Assembly: GCF_027922365.1 (NCBI RefSeq)
Contig: NZ_BSFN01000028.1
Location: 1-42,039 of the forward strand
Length of the DNA stretch: 42,039 bases
Direction: 5' to 3'
From: Pseudomonas turukhanskensis
Lineage (GTDB): Bacteria; Pseudomonadota; Gammaproteobacteria; Pseudomonadales; Pseudomonadaceae
Numbering within the stretch: position 1 is the first letter of the stretch; every line of letters begins with the position of its first letter. Below the pieces are notes generated by a model that made no database searches, was not told the DNA's origin, and saw only the letters and a program-made list of their open reading frames with translations. This document shows positions 26,132 to 33,836 of the stretch, piece after piece. The position numbers were made by a program, and so were the translations under genes.

Positions 26132-26898
26132 TGCTTTGTGCAGAAAATCTGGCCGTTCAGCGTGGCAGCAAATTGGTGCTGAGCGGCATCAACCTGACTC
26201 TGCAGCCCGGTGAAGTGCTGGGTGTGTTGGGCCCCAATGGCGCCGGTAAAAGTACGTTGCTTGATGCGTTGAGCGGCGAACTGAAGCCCAGCGAGGGCCA
26301 GGTGACGCTCGAGGGCAAACCTTTATCCGCGTGGGTGGGGCCCGAGCGTGCCCAGCGCCTGGCCATCCTGCCGCAAACCTCGACGCTGAACTTTGCCTTC
26401 CGCGTGGAAGACGTGGTTGGCATGGGCCGTTTGCCCCATGCCACCGGCCGCGTGCGCGATCAGGCAATCATCGCCGAAGCGCTGGCGGCGGCAGACGCCG
26501 CGCACCTGGCGGGGCGCAACTACCTGGAGCTGTCCGGCGGCGAACGCCAGCGCGTACATCTGGCGCGGGTGCTGGCGCAGTTGTGGCCCGGCGCGCGGGG
26601 GCAGACGCTGCTGCTTGACGAGCCCACGTCCATGCTCGACCCGCTGCACCAACACACCACCTTGCAGGCGACGCGCACTATCGCCGCCAGTGGCGTGGCG
26701 GTACTGGTGATACTTCATGACCTGAACCTGGCGGCGCGTTACTGCGACCGCCTGTTGCTGCTGCAAGGCGGTCGCCCCCATGCGCTCGGCACGCCCTATG
26801 AGGTTCTGCAGGCCGAGCCGCTGCAGGCGGTGTTCGATCTGGAGGTGCTGGTGCAGCACCACCCCGAGCGCGGCCATCCGTTGATCATTGCCCGTTAA
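26131..26898 (+). CDS. phuV: haem ABC transporter ATP-binding protein
   Basis: A 255-residue ABC ATPase. Walker A is GPNGAGKST (near 34), the signature LSGGERQRV (near 137) and Walker B LLLDEPTSMLD (near 163), with the switch His in VILHDLN near 196. All are intact, so it should be active and power PhuU. The start is ATG 26131, giving MLCAENLAV; the longer frame running back to 25861 overlaps phuU and is spurious. It is 21 bases upstream of phuW. Confidence 0.95.
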   Translation: MLCAENLAVQRGSKLVLSGINLTLQPGEVLGVLGPNGAGKSTLLDALSGELKPSEGQVTLEGKPLSAWVGPERAQRLAILPQTSTLNFAFRVEDVVGMGRLPHATGRVRDQAIIAEALAAADAAHLAGRNYLELSGGERQRVHLARVLAQLWPGARGQTLLLDEPTSMLDPLHQHTTLQATRTIAASGVAVLVILHDLNLAARYCDRLLLLQGGRPHALGTPYEVLQAEPLQAVFDLEVLVQHHPERGHPLIIAR

Positions 26899-26919
26899 CG
26901 ACTTTTCAAGGATTCGGTC

Positions 26920-27780
26920 ATGCGTTTTGTTTTGCTGTGTTGTGTCTTTTTAGCCGGCTGCCAAGCCCCGCCGCCCTTGCCAACCTGGCAAGCCCCGAAT
27001 GGCCGGGAGCACGCCGACCTTGGTGTGATTCGCGACTTGCGCACGGGCGAGCAACTGACTCCCGAGCAACTGGTCGACCGCTTGGCGCCGGCGCCGCGCG
27101 TGCTGGTGGGCGAGCAGCATGACAACCCGGATCACCATTCCCTGGAGTTGTGGCTGTTGCAGGCCCTGGAGCACAAGCGCGCGCAGGGCAGTGTGTTGAT
27201 GGAAATGCTGAACCCGGACCAGCAAGCCAAGGTGGATCAGGCGCGTGGCCAGAGCCTTGTCGATTTGCCGGCAGCGCTGGCATGGCAGAAGAATTGGGAA
27301 TGGTCGATGTATGGCCCCATCGTTCGCCACGCCTTGGCTCAGCCCTATCCGCTGCTGGCTGCCAACCTGGATCGCAGCGAAATCATGAACATCTACAAGA
27401 CGCGCCCGGTACTGGAGGGCTCGGCTTCCACGGCGAAGCGCGTGCAGGCGCCGCTGCTGGACGATATTCGCGATTCCCATTGCGGCCTGCTGCCAGAGGA
27501 GCAGTTGCCGTCGATGCTGGCGGTACAGCAGCAGCGTGATCGGCGCATGGCGCAGCGTCTGTTGGCCGCCCCGCAACCGGCGCTGTTGTTTGCCGGTGCA
27601 TTCCATGTGCGCCGCGATTTGGGCGTGCCGCTGCACCTGGCCGATCTGGGGGCGGGGCAGGGGAGTATCAGTGTCGTGTTGGCGGAAGTGGGTAAAGCAG
27701 TGCCGGCTGAGACGGCCGACTACGTGTGGTTCACACCTGCATTACCGGAGAAGGATCATTGCGCGCAGCTGCGTAAGTAG
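26920..27780 (+). CDS. phuW: ChaN-family haem-associated lipoprotein
   Basis: A 286-residue lipoprotein with a short signal and the lipobox VFLAGCQ, lipid attached at Cys14. The rest is a ChaN/DUF399 domain: LVGEQHDNPDHHSLELWLL near 65 and FAGAFHVRRDLGVPLHL near 228 supply the conserved histidines. ChaN of Campylobacter binds two haems, so a haem-binding role near the membrane fits. It closes the phu cluster and is followed by a terminator. Its exact job is unknown. Confidence 0.9.
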   Translation: MRFVLLCCVFLAGCQAPPPLPTWQAPNGREHADLGVIRDLRTGEQLTPEQLVDRLAPAPRVLVGEQHDNPDHHSLELWLLQALEHKRAQGSVLMEMLNPDQQAKVDQARGQSLVDLPAALAWQKNWEWSMYGPIVRHALAQPYPLLAANLDRSEIMNIYKTRPVLEGSASTAKRVQAPLLDDIRDSHCGLLPEEQLPSMLAVQQQRDRRMAQRLLAAPQPALLFAGAFHVRRDLGVPLHLADLGAGQGSISVVLAEVGKAVPAETADYVWFTPALPEKDHCAQLRK

Positions 27781-27799
27781 TTGCGCTCGCTGTTTCACG

Positions 27800-27822
27800 A
27801 AACCCGCTTCGGCGGGTTTTTT
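27800..27822 (+). terminator. intrinsic terminator downstream of phuW
   Basis: The stem aaacccgc/gcgggttt with a short ttcg loop and a T-run lies 20 bases after the phuW stop codon. It ends the phu transcript just before the prrF terminator on the opposite strand. Confidence 0.9.
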
Positions 27823-27852
27823 GTTGCCTGCGGCAGCCACTTTTTCGCAGGC

Positions 27853-27886
27853 AAAAAAAGACCCGGCAAAGAGCCGGGTCAAAAAC
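27853..27886 (-). terminator. intrinsic terminator of PrrF
   Basis: The stem gacccggc/gccgggtc with an aaaga loop is followed on the minus strand by seven T. On the plus strand five A follow, so it may also back up the phuW terminator. Confidence 0.9.
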
Positions 27887-27966
27887 CGTGATTAGCCTGA
27901 TGAGGAGATAATCTGAAAAGTCCGACTGAAGGTCTCTCAGAATATCGACTGATCTCGCGACCAGTT
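27853..27966 (-). ncRNA. prrF: PrrF iron-responsive small RNA
   Basis: The minus-strand sequence from AACTGGTCGCG at 27966 to the U-run at 27859-27853 matches the PrrF sRNAs of Pseudomonas, including the CTCATCAGGCTAATCACGG pairing region. It ends in an intrinsic terminator (gacccggc/gccgggtc and seven U). The length is about 114 bases. A promoter and a Fur box with 15 of 19 matches lie directly upstream. PrrF base-pairs with mRNAs for iron-using proteins (e.g. sodB) when iron is scarce. Only one copy is here, whereas P. aeruginosa has two in tandem at this locus between phuW and PA4704; other pseudomonads have the second copy elsewhere. Confidence 0.94.
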
Positions 27967-27968
27967 GC

Positions 27969-27987
27969 GATAATAATAACAATTCTC
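27969..27987. promoter_or_regulatory. Fur box of prrF
   Basis: GATAATAATAACAATTCTC agrees with the Fur consensus at 15 of 19 positions. It covers the -10 region of the prrF promoter. Confidence 0.88.
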
Positions 27988-28000
27988 ATTTCTAAGTCAA
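27973..28000 (-). promoter_or_regulatory. sigma-70 promoter of prrF
   Basis: On the minus strand TTGACT (28000-27995), a 16-base spacer and TATTAT (27978-27973) put the start at about 27966, exactly where the PrrF-like sequence begins. Confidence 0.85.
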
Positions 28001-28053
28001 CACCCCATCTTCATCTTTTTTCCCGGGGGCGAAAGAGCCTGCTCCAGAAACGC

Positions 28054-28078
28054 AAAACCCGGCGCGAGGCCGGGTTTT
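28054..28078 (-). terminator. intrinsic terminator downstream of cbpA
   Basis: A symmetrical stem (aaaacccggc/gccgggtttt) with a short gcgag loop, 15 bases beyond the cbpA stop. On the minus strand it is followed by TTTT. Confidence 0.85.
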
Positions 28079-28092
28079 ACAAGGCCTGCATC

Positions 28093-28890
28093 TTATTCAG
28101 CTGGCGGCAGACGCAGCTGAGTGACTTCCTTGTTCAGCAGGTCGATGCGGCGCGCCATGCTCTCGATAAGGCTGTGGGCGATGCGCGGATTGCTTTGTGT
28201 CAGGCTCAGGAACTGCTCTTTGGGAATCACCATTACCGTGCACGGCTCACTGGCCAGAACGGTGGCACTGCGTTTCTCGCGGGTGAAAACAGCCATGGCG
28301 CCGAAGATTTCATCTTTCTGCACATCGCCTACTTTGTGCCCGTCGACATAAGCCTCGGCATGCCCTTCGATGATGATGAAGACGTGGTCGGCTTCGTCGC
28401 CCTGGTGAATCAGCTCCTCGCCGGCAGCGAAGTGCTGGAAACCGGTGGCGGGGCGAATCTCCGGCTGTTTCAGACGCGCAAGCGCATCGGACAGCAGCGC
28501 GGTATGGCCAATGAGGTACTGAACGAACAGCTCCAGGCGCACTTCGCTGGCGTAGATGTGTTTGAACACTTCAGTGCGCGTGTACGGCACCAGGCTCAGC
28601 GGCTCTTCGCTGGTGTAGCGGCAGGTGGGGAATTCAATGCCCTGGCGCAGGCCGAACAGGTCGCCTTCCTGCAGGTAGAACAGCGGACGCTCATCGACCA
28701 GCGAATGCAGCAAGCCGTTTTCGATGATGAACAGCTGATTGCCCGGCAGTTCCTGCGCGAGGTCGTCGGTACGCTCCAGGCGCACGGTGGCACCCGAAGG
28801 CGCAAGCCCTTCCAGCAGTTGCGTGGGGATGCCTTGCAGTCGGTTGATCAGCTGGTCGGCGTAAGCCGGTTGCTCCCCGAGTAGGTACAT
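28093..28890 (-). CDS. cbpA: cyclic-nucleotide-binding-domain protein (CbpA-like)
   Basis: A 265-residue protein related to PA4704/CbpA of P. aeruginosa, a cAMP-binding protein controlled by Vfr. A first regulatory domain spans about 1-130. A second cNMP-binding fold at about 145-255 has HFAAGEELIHQGDEADHVFII and the phosphate-binding cassette FGAMAVFTREKRSATV. The cassette keeps the Arg but has Ala-Met where cNMP binders usually have Glu-Leu/Ile, so cAMP affinity may be altered. There is no catalytic or DNA-binding domain. ATG 28890 (MYLLGEQ) has an AAGGA site; the frame is open to 28947. It neighbours prrF, as in PAO1. Confidence 0.85.
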   Translation of the reverse strand: MYLLGEQPAYADQLINRLQGIPTQLLEGLAPSGATVRLERTDDLAQELPGNQLFIIENGLLHSLVDERPLFYLQEGDLFGLRQGIEFPTCRYTSEEPLSLVPYTRTEVFKHIYASEVRLELFVQYLIGHTALLSDALARLKQPEIRPATGFQHFAAGEELIHQGDEADHVFIIIEGHAEAYVDGHKVGDVQKDEIFGAMAVFTREKRSATVLASEPCTVMVIPKEQFLSLTQSNPRIAHSLIESMARRIDLLNKEVTQLRLPPAE

Positions 28891-28995
28891 ACAGTAATTC
28901 CTTGAACTGGCTGGGCTTACGAGAACGCACGAACGTCCCTGAAACAATAGTGCGCGCCCGCCCCGGCGTAAATCATCGAGCGTAGAGGATGTGAG

Positions 28996-29268
28996 CTAGC
29001 TCTTGTTGTTGGGCTGCATAGCGTCGAGTTGGCCATTCAACTCTGCTTTATGGGCAGGAGGCAACTCATTCCAATGCACATCCAGCAATGCCCCTTCGAT
29101 TGCGTAGAGTAAAACCTTGGAGGCTCTGAAACCACGGGCCTGCACGGCGCGATATGCGCCCACTGCGCCCAGGCGTCGCAAGTCAGTTGCGCTATGGATG
29201 CCGACGGCATGCAGCCATTGCGATGAGGTTTTACCGAGGTTTTTCAGGTGTTGCAGTTCGTCGTTCAT
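28996..29268 (-). CDS. TfoX C-terminal domain protein
   Basis: A 90-residue protein made only of the TfoX/Sxy C-terminal domain, a helix-hairpin-helix-like fold: LKNLGKTSSQWLHAVGI, then DLRRLGAVGAYRAV and HWNELPPAHKAELN. Full TfoX/Sxy competence regulators have an extra N-terminal domain missing here, so a direct competence role is uncertain. A strong AAGGAGG site precedes the ATG by five bases. Small stand-alone members are common in Pseudomonas. It lies between cbpA and a pentapeptide-repeat gene on the same strand. Confidence 0.9.
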   Translation of the reverse strand: MNDELQHLKNLGKTSSQWLHAVGIHSATDLRRLGAVGAYRAVQARGFRASKVLLYAIEGALLDVHWNELPPAHKAELNGQLDAMQPNNKS

Positions 29269-29376
29269 CGCGCCTCCTTGGCTGCCGTGCGTAACCCGCT
29301 GCGGTCGGTGCGGCGGGGCCTTGCCAGAAAGTGTAGCGGTCGGGGAATAAAACGTGGCGGTTTGACATCTCTGGTG

Positions 29377-29727
29377 TCACTTGCCTTGTGGCCGATAGCG
29401 CATGCGCGTGCCGTAGGTGAGTGACATCACGATTTCATCAGCACTCAACTCGATCGGAAAATAGGCGCCGGATATCTGCGCGTGGGCAATGCTGGCGCCG
29501 TCCATGCGGGTGGTGCGCAAGTCGACGCCGCGCAGATCGGCGCCGCGAAAATAGCCATTGGTGAAGTTGATCCCTTCGGCTTCCAGCAGCCGCAGGTCCA
29601 GGCCGCGGAAGTCGCCGTCGGTGAAGTCGATATCGCCGCCCTGGGCCTTTTGTGCATTGAAGCCCTCGATGTCTTCGTTATGCAGCAGGGCGTATAGGGG
29701 GGAATCCAGTTGACGCGGCTTGTTCAT
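29377..29727 (-). CDS. pentapeptide-repeat protein
   Basis: A 116-residue protein with a short run of A(D/N)LXX pentapeptides between about residues 32 and 88 (FTDGDFRGLDLRLLEAEGI, ADLRGVDLRTTRM). These normally fold as a right-handed beta-helix. The run is too short to mimic DNA as Qnr/MfpA do, and no resistance role is implied. The C-terminal 30 residues (ELSADEIVMSLTYGTRMRY) lie outside the repeat. The ribosome site is weak. The function is unknown. Confidence 0.85.
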   Translation of the reverse strand: MNKPRQLDSPLYALLHNEDIEGFNAQKAQGGDIDFTDGDFRGLDLRLLEAEGINFTNGYFRGADLRGVDLRTTRMDGASIAHAQISGAYFPIELSADEIVMSLTYGTRMRYRPQGK

Positions 29728-29771
29728 GGTGCTTATCCGATGAGGGGTTCATCGGCAGTATAGAAGCCGTG

Positions 29772-29799
29772 CCCAGCTCTGCCTGTCGGCGGAGCTGGG
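29772..29799. terminator. hairpin downstream of the APH/ATPase gene
   Basis: A stem of cccagctc/gagctggg with a 12-base loop in the gap between the pentapeptide gene and the stop of the APH/ATPase gene. It lacks a T-run on either side, so the assignment as a terminator is weak. Confidence 0.35.
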
Positions 29800-29813
29800 A
29801 AACACCGGTGGGC

Positions 29814-31376
29814 TTAGAGGCCCGGCAGACGCTGGCGAATGCGCTCGATCAGCGAGTCGAGGCTGGCGCTCTCGTGGGTGTCCACGCGCTTGGTGTGTGC
29901 CAGTTCCTCGGCATCCAGTGGCTCACGGCTGGCTTGCTGCGCGCGGACCACGTCCAGGGTGGCATCGGAAGGGTCCTGAGCGGCGGCCTGGCGTTGCGCC
30001 AGCCAACTGGCGATAACGGTTTCCGGGGCCTGACAGTCCAGAATCAGAAAGGGTGCGCCGGTTTCCAGGGCAACGTCCCATGCAGCTTCACGCTGGGTAC
30101 GTTTGAGGTAGGTCGCGTCGATTACCACTGGGAAGCCTGCGCGCAGTGCCGCGTCGGCCAACTGGTGCAGGCGCTGGTAGGTGGCGACGCTGGCGTCTGC
30201 GCTGTAAATGCCGGCCGTCAATTGGCCCTTATCGGCAGCATTCTGTTCGCCGAACAGGCGTTTGCGCTCGACGTCCGAGCGCAGGCGTATGGCGCCGAGG
30301 GCTTCGACCAAACGCATGGCTACGTGGCTTTTGCCCACTGCAGACACGCCGTGGGTAATGGCCAGCAAGCGCGACGGAATGGCGCTGTAGCTTTCAGCCA
30401 GTGCGGCATAGCTGCGGTATTGGCGCAGAATCACCGCGCGTTGCACGGCGCTTTCTTCCTGACCGAGGCGGAACAGGCCGACCTTGCCGCGCACCATTGC
30501 CCGATAGGCTTTGTAGAAATTGAGGATCTGCAGCGCGTCGTAATCGCCGGTTTGCTCAAGCCATGCGCTGACAAAACGGCGTGACAGCGGTTTCAGTCCA
30601 CGGTCCTCAAGGTCCATGGCCAGGAACGCGGCATCGGCGGTCACGTCGGTGAAACGGAAGGGTTCGTTGAACTCGATGCAGTCAAACAGCACCACTTTGT
30701 TGTCCAGCAAGGTGGCGTTGCCCAGGTGGATATCCCCGTGGCACTCGCGAATAAAGCCTTCGGCTTTGCGTCGCTCGAACAGCGGTTGCAGCCGCTCGAA
30801 GCTGGCTTCGGCCCAGTCCTGCAGGGCATCGAGCTGCGCCAGGTCCGCCTTGTCGGAAAGCATCGGGCGGATCTGTTCGAAGTTCTGGGTGACCGGCGCC
30901 ATGATTGCCGCCGCGCTGCCCAGTGGGTGCTCTTGCGGCACGCGTGGTGCGTTGAGGTGGAATTGCGCGATCTGGCTGGCAAGGGCGTCGATGTGGTCGG
31001 TGGTCAACTCGCCACGGCTTTGCACTTCGCCCAGCAACTGGCTTTGTGGGAACTGGCGCATTTTCAGCACGTATTCAATCGCCGGGCCGTCGCCATTGAG
31101 CTGCGGTGACTCGGCGCTGCCGGTAATGGGCAGTACGTCCAGGTACAGGCCTTCGGTAAGGCGCTGGTTCAGGCGCAGTTCTTCTTTGCAGAAGTGCTGA
31201 CGGTCGCTGAGGTTGGTGAAGTCCAGAAAACCGAAGTTCACCGGTTTCTTGATTTTGTAGGCGAAGGGACCGGTCAACACCACCCAGGAGATGTGCGTTT
31301 CAATGACCTGGAAACCTTCTACCGGATGGGGGTAAAGGGCCGGGTTCTGCAAAGCAGCGATCAGGGTTTGGCTCAC
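29814..31376 (-). CDS. bifunctional aminoglycoside-phosphotransferase-like / P-loop ATPase protein
   Basis: A 520-residue two-domain protein. Residues about 1-300 resemble APH-type small-molecule kinases, with the Brenner motif HGDIHLGNATLL (catalytic Asp near 216) and the following metal-binding FDCIEFN. The C-terminal part (about 330-510) is an AAA_33-type kinase with P-loop GVSAVGKSH and RSDVERKRLFG. The fusion is conserved in Pseudomonas (PA4701 region); its substrate is unknown and antibiotic modification should not be assumed. The start is a GTG at 31376 with AAGGA in front. It is divergent from mrcB. Confidence 0.85.
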   Translation of the reverse strand: MSQTLIAALQNPALYPHPVEGFQVIETHISWVVLTGPFAYKIKKPVNFGFLDFTNLSDRQHFCKEELRLNQRLTEGLYLDVLPITGSAESPQLNGDGPAIEYVLKMRQFPQSQLLGEVQSRGELTTDHIDALASQIAQFHLNAPRVPQEHPLGSAAAIMAPVTQNFEQIRPMLSDKADLAQLDALQDWAEASFERLQPLFERRKAEGFIRECHGDIHLGNATLLDNKVVLFDCIEFNEPFRFTDVTADAAFLAMDLEDRGLKPLSRRFVSAWLEQTGDYDALQILNFYKAYRAMVRGKVGLFRLGQEESAVQRAVILRQYRSYAALAESYSAIPSRLLAITHGVSAVGKSHVAMRLVEALGAIRLRSDVERKRLFGEQNAADKGQLTAGIYSADASVATYQRLHQLADAALRAGFPVVIDATYLKRTQREAAWDVALETGAPFLILDCQAPETVIASWLAQRQAAAQDPSDATLDVVRAQQASREPLDAEELAHTKRVDTHESASLDSLIERIRQRLPGL

Positions 31377-31479
31377 GGTCTTTCCTTGAATAACGGGCTG
31401 AATTCAGGCGGCCATTATGGCCGCTGTGAGCGAGTGTGCAAACCGCTGGGAGGCGTCTGTCTGGCCCTGGCAAAGTGCG

Positions 31480-31485
31480 TATAAT
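31480..31485 (+). promoter_or_regulatory. -10 box directly before mrcB
   Basis: A perfect TATAAT lies 8 bases before the mrcB ATG. A weak CTGTCT (31457-31462) is 17 bases upstream. The predicted transcription start at about 31492 leaves almost no leader. Confidence 0.6.
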
Positions 31486-31493
31486 GCGCCGCC

Positions 31494-33821
31494 ATGACAC
31501 GTACCCGATCTTCTCGCCCCTCTCGTTCGCGCCCTAAATCCCGTTCCGGTGGCATGCGCCCCTGGTTGGGTTGGCTACTCAAACTCAGCATTGTCGGCGT
31601 TGTGGTTGTGGCCGGTTTTGCCGTGTACCTCGACGCCGTGGTGCAGGAGAAATTCTCCGGCAAGCGCTGGACCATACCCGCCAAGGTGTATGCCCGGCCG
31701 TTGGAGTTGTTCGTGGGCCAGAAACTGGCCAAGGCCGACTTCCTGACCGAACTCGATGCCCTGGGCTATCGGCGTGAGACTACCGTGACCGGTCCCGGCG
31801 CGGCCGTGGTGGCGGGCAACAATATCGACCTCAATACCCGCGGCTTTCAGTTTTATGAAGGCGCTGAACCTGCCCAGCGTATTCGGGTGAAATTCTCCGG
31901 TGACTATGTGGCAGGGCTTACTCAGGCCAGCGGCCAGGACCTGGCGGTGGCGCGACTTGAGCCGCTGTTGATTGGTGGGCTGTACCCAGCACATAACGAA
32001 GACCGCATCCTGATCAAACTCGACCAGGTGCCGCCGTATCTGGTGGAAACCTTGGTGGCGGTCGAAGACCGTGAGTTTTTCCATCACTTCGGTGTGTCGC
32101 CCAAGTCCATCGCCCGCGCGTTCTGGGTTAACGCCAGCGCCGGCCAGATGCGTCAGGGTGGCAGTACGCTGACTCAGCAGTTGGTGAAGAACTTCTTTCT
32201 GACCAGCGAGCGCAGCCTTACCCGCAAAGCCACTGAAGCCATGATGGCGGTGCTGCTGGAGCTGCATTACAGCAAACAGGAAATTCTCGAGGCATACCTC
32301 AATGAGGTGTTCCTGGGGCAGGACGGTCAACGGGCGGTGCACGGTTTCGGTCTGGCCAGTCAGTACTTTTTCAGCCAGCCACTGGCGGAACTGAAGCTGC
32401 ACCAGGTGGCGCTGCTGGTCGGTATGGTCAAAGGCCCGACCTTCTACAATCCGCGTCGCAATCCGGACCGCGCGCTTGAACGCCGTAATCTGGTCATCGA
32501 CCTGCTGGCCGCACAGAACGTGGTGACGGCGGAACAAGCGGAAGCTGCGAAGAAAATGCCGCTGGGCGTGACCAAACGCGGCAGCATGGCTGACAGTTCC
32601 TACCCGGCTTTCCTCGATCTGGTTAAGCGTCAGCTGCGTCAGGACTACCGCGACGAAGACTTGACCGAAGAAGGTCTGCGCATTTTCACCAGCTTCGATC
32701 CGATTCTGCAGCAGAAAGCGGAAAACGCCCTGCACAGCACGTTGAAGGGCTTCAAAGGCCGCAAAGGCGCCGATGAAGTAGAAGCGGCGATGGTAGTGAC
32801 CAATCCGGAAAGCGGTGAGATCCAGGCCATGCTCGGCAGCCGGCAACCGCGCTTTGCTGGCTTTAACCGGGCGCTGGATGCGGTGCGCCCGATCGGCTCG
32901 TTGGTAAAACCTGCGGTTTACCTCACGGCACTGGAGCGCCCGAGTCAGTACACCCTGACCAGTTGGCTGGAAGATGAGCCGTTCTCGGTCAAGGGCAAGG
33001 ACGGCCAGGTGTGGACGCCGCAGAACTACGACCGCAAAGCCCATGGCACCATCTACCTGTATCAGGGGCTGGCGCACTCCTACAACCTGTCGACCGCCAA
33101 ACTGGGGTTGGAATTGGGCGTGCCCAACGTGTTGAAAACCCTTGAGCGTCTGGGGGTGTCGCGCGAGTGGCCGGCGTTCCCATCCATGCTGCTGGGTGCC
33201 GGCGCCCTGGCGCCGATTGAAGTGGCAGGCATGTACCAAACCATCGCCAACGGCGGCTTCAATACCCCGCTGCGCGGTATTCGTAGTGTCTTGACAGCCG
33301 AAGGGGAACCTCTCAAGCGTTATCCGTTCCAGATTCAGCAGCGTTTCGACCCAGGCGCCATCTACCTGGTGCAGAACGCCATGCAACGCGTGATGCGCGA
33401 AGGCACCGGGCGCTCGGTTTACAGCCAGTTGCCGTCTTCGCTAAACCTGGCCGGCAAGACCGGGACCAGTAACGACTCGCGCGACAGTTGGTTTGCAGGC
33501 TTCAGCCAGGACTTGCTGGCTGTGGTGTGGATGGGTCGCGATGACAACGGCGGCACGCCGTTTACCGGTGCTACCGGTGCATTGCAGGTGTGGACCGGCT
33601 TTATGAAGCAGGCCGATCCGTTGCCGTTGAACATGCCGCTGCCCGATAACGTGGTGCAAGTATGGGTAGACGCCAACAACGGCCAGGGCTCCGATGCCAA
33701 CTGCCCGAACGCGGTACAGATGCCGTATATTCGCGGCAGCGAGCCGCCAGCCGGTACCGCCTGTGGTGGGCAAACGCCTGCGACCGAAGTGATGGACTGG
33801 GTGCGCGGTTGGATGAATTAA
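31494..33821 (+). CDS. mrcB: penicillin-binding protein 1B (bifunctional transglycosylase/transpeptidase)
   Basis: A 775-residue class A PBP that polymerises and cross-links peptidoglycan. A basic N-tail precedes one membrane segment (about 25-45) and the UB2H region. The GT51 domain has catalytic Glu191 in EDREFFHHFG and the RQGGSTLTQQLVKNFFL motif. The transpeptidase has Ser469 in SLVK, SYN in the second motif and KTGTS in the third. All catalytic residues are present. ATG 31494 lies almost on the predicted transcription start, so its mRNA may be leaderless; a second Met at residue 21 exists. The next gene encodes its lipoprotein activator. Confidence 0.95.
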   Translation: MTRTRSSRPSRSRPKSRSGGMRPWLGWLLKLSIVGVVVVAGFAVYLDAVVQEKFSGKRWTIPAKVYARPLELFVGQKLAKADFLTELDALGYRRETTVTGPGAAVVAGNNIDLNTRGFQFYEGAEPAQRIRVKFSGDYVAGLTQASGQDLAVARLEPLLIGGLYPAHNEDRILIKLDQVPPYLVETLVAVEDREFFHHFGVSPKSIARAFWVNASAGQMRQGGSTLTQQLVKNFFLTSERSLTRKATEAMMAVLLELHYSKQEILEAYLNEVFLGQDGQRAVHGFGLASQYFFSQPLAELKLHQVALLVGMVKGPTFYNPRRNPDRALERRNLVIDLLAAQNVVTAEQAEAAKKMPLGVTKRGSMADSSYPAFLDLVKRQLRQDYRDEDLTEEGLRIFTSFDPILQQKAENALHSTLKGFKGRKGADEVEAAMVVTNPESGEIQAMLGSRQPRFAGFNRALDAVRPIGSLVKPAVYLTALERPSQYTLTSWLEDEPFSVKGKDGQVWTPQNYDRKAHGTIYLYQGLAHSYNLSTAKLGLELGVPNVLKTLERLGVSREWPAFPSMLLGAGALAPIEVAGMYQTIANGGFNTPLRGIRSVLTAEGEPLKRYPFQIQQRFDPGAIYLVQNAMQRVMREGTGRSVYSQLPSSLNLAGKTGTSNDSRDSWFAGFSQDLLAVVWMGRDDNGGTPFTGATGALQVWTGFMKQADPLPLNMPLPDNVVQVWVDANNGQGSDANCPNAVQMPYIRGSEPPAGTACGGQTPATEVMDWVRGWMN

Positions 33822-33836
33822 GTGATGAGGTGCTCA

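Noticed and set aside
29377..29727. Pentapeptide-repeat protein as a quinolone-resistance (Qnr) protein
   Set aside because: The repeat run is far too short and the protein has an unrelated C-terminal part.
29814..31376. Antibiotic-resistance kinase
   Set aside because: The APH-like domain is fused to a P-loop kinase domain and lies in a conserved chromosomal setting; nothing points to aminoglycoside modification.
31575..33386. 603-codon minus-strand open frame opposite mrcB
   Set aside because: Shadow frame; all PBP1B catalytic motifs are on the plus strand.
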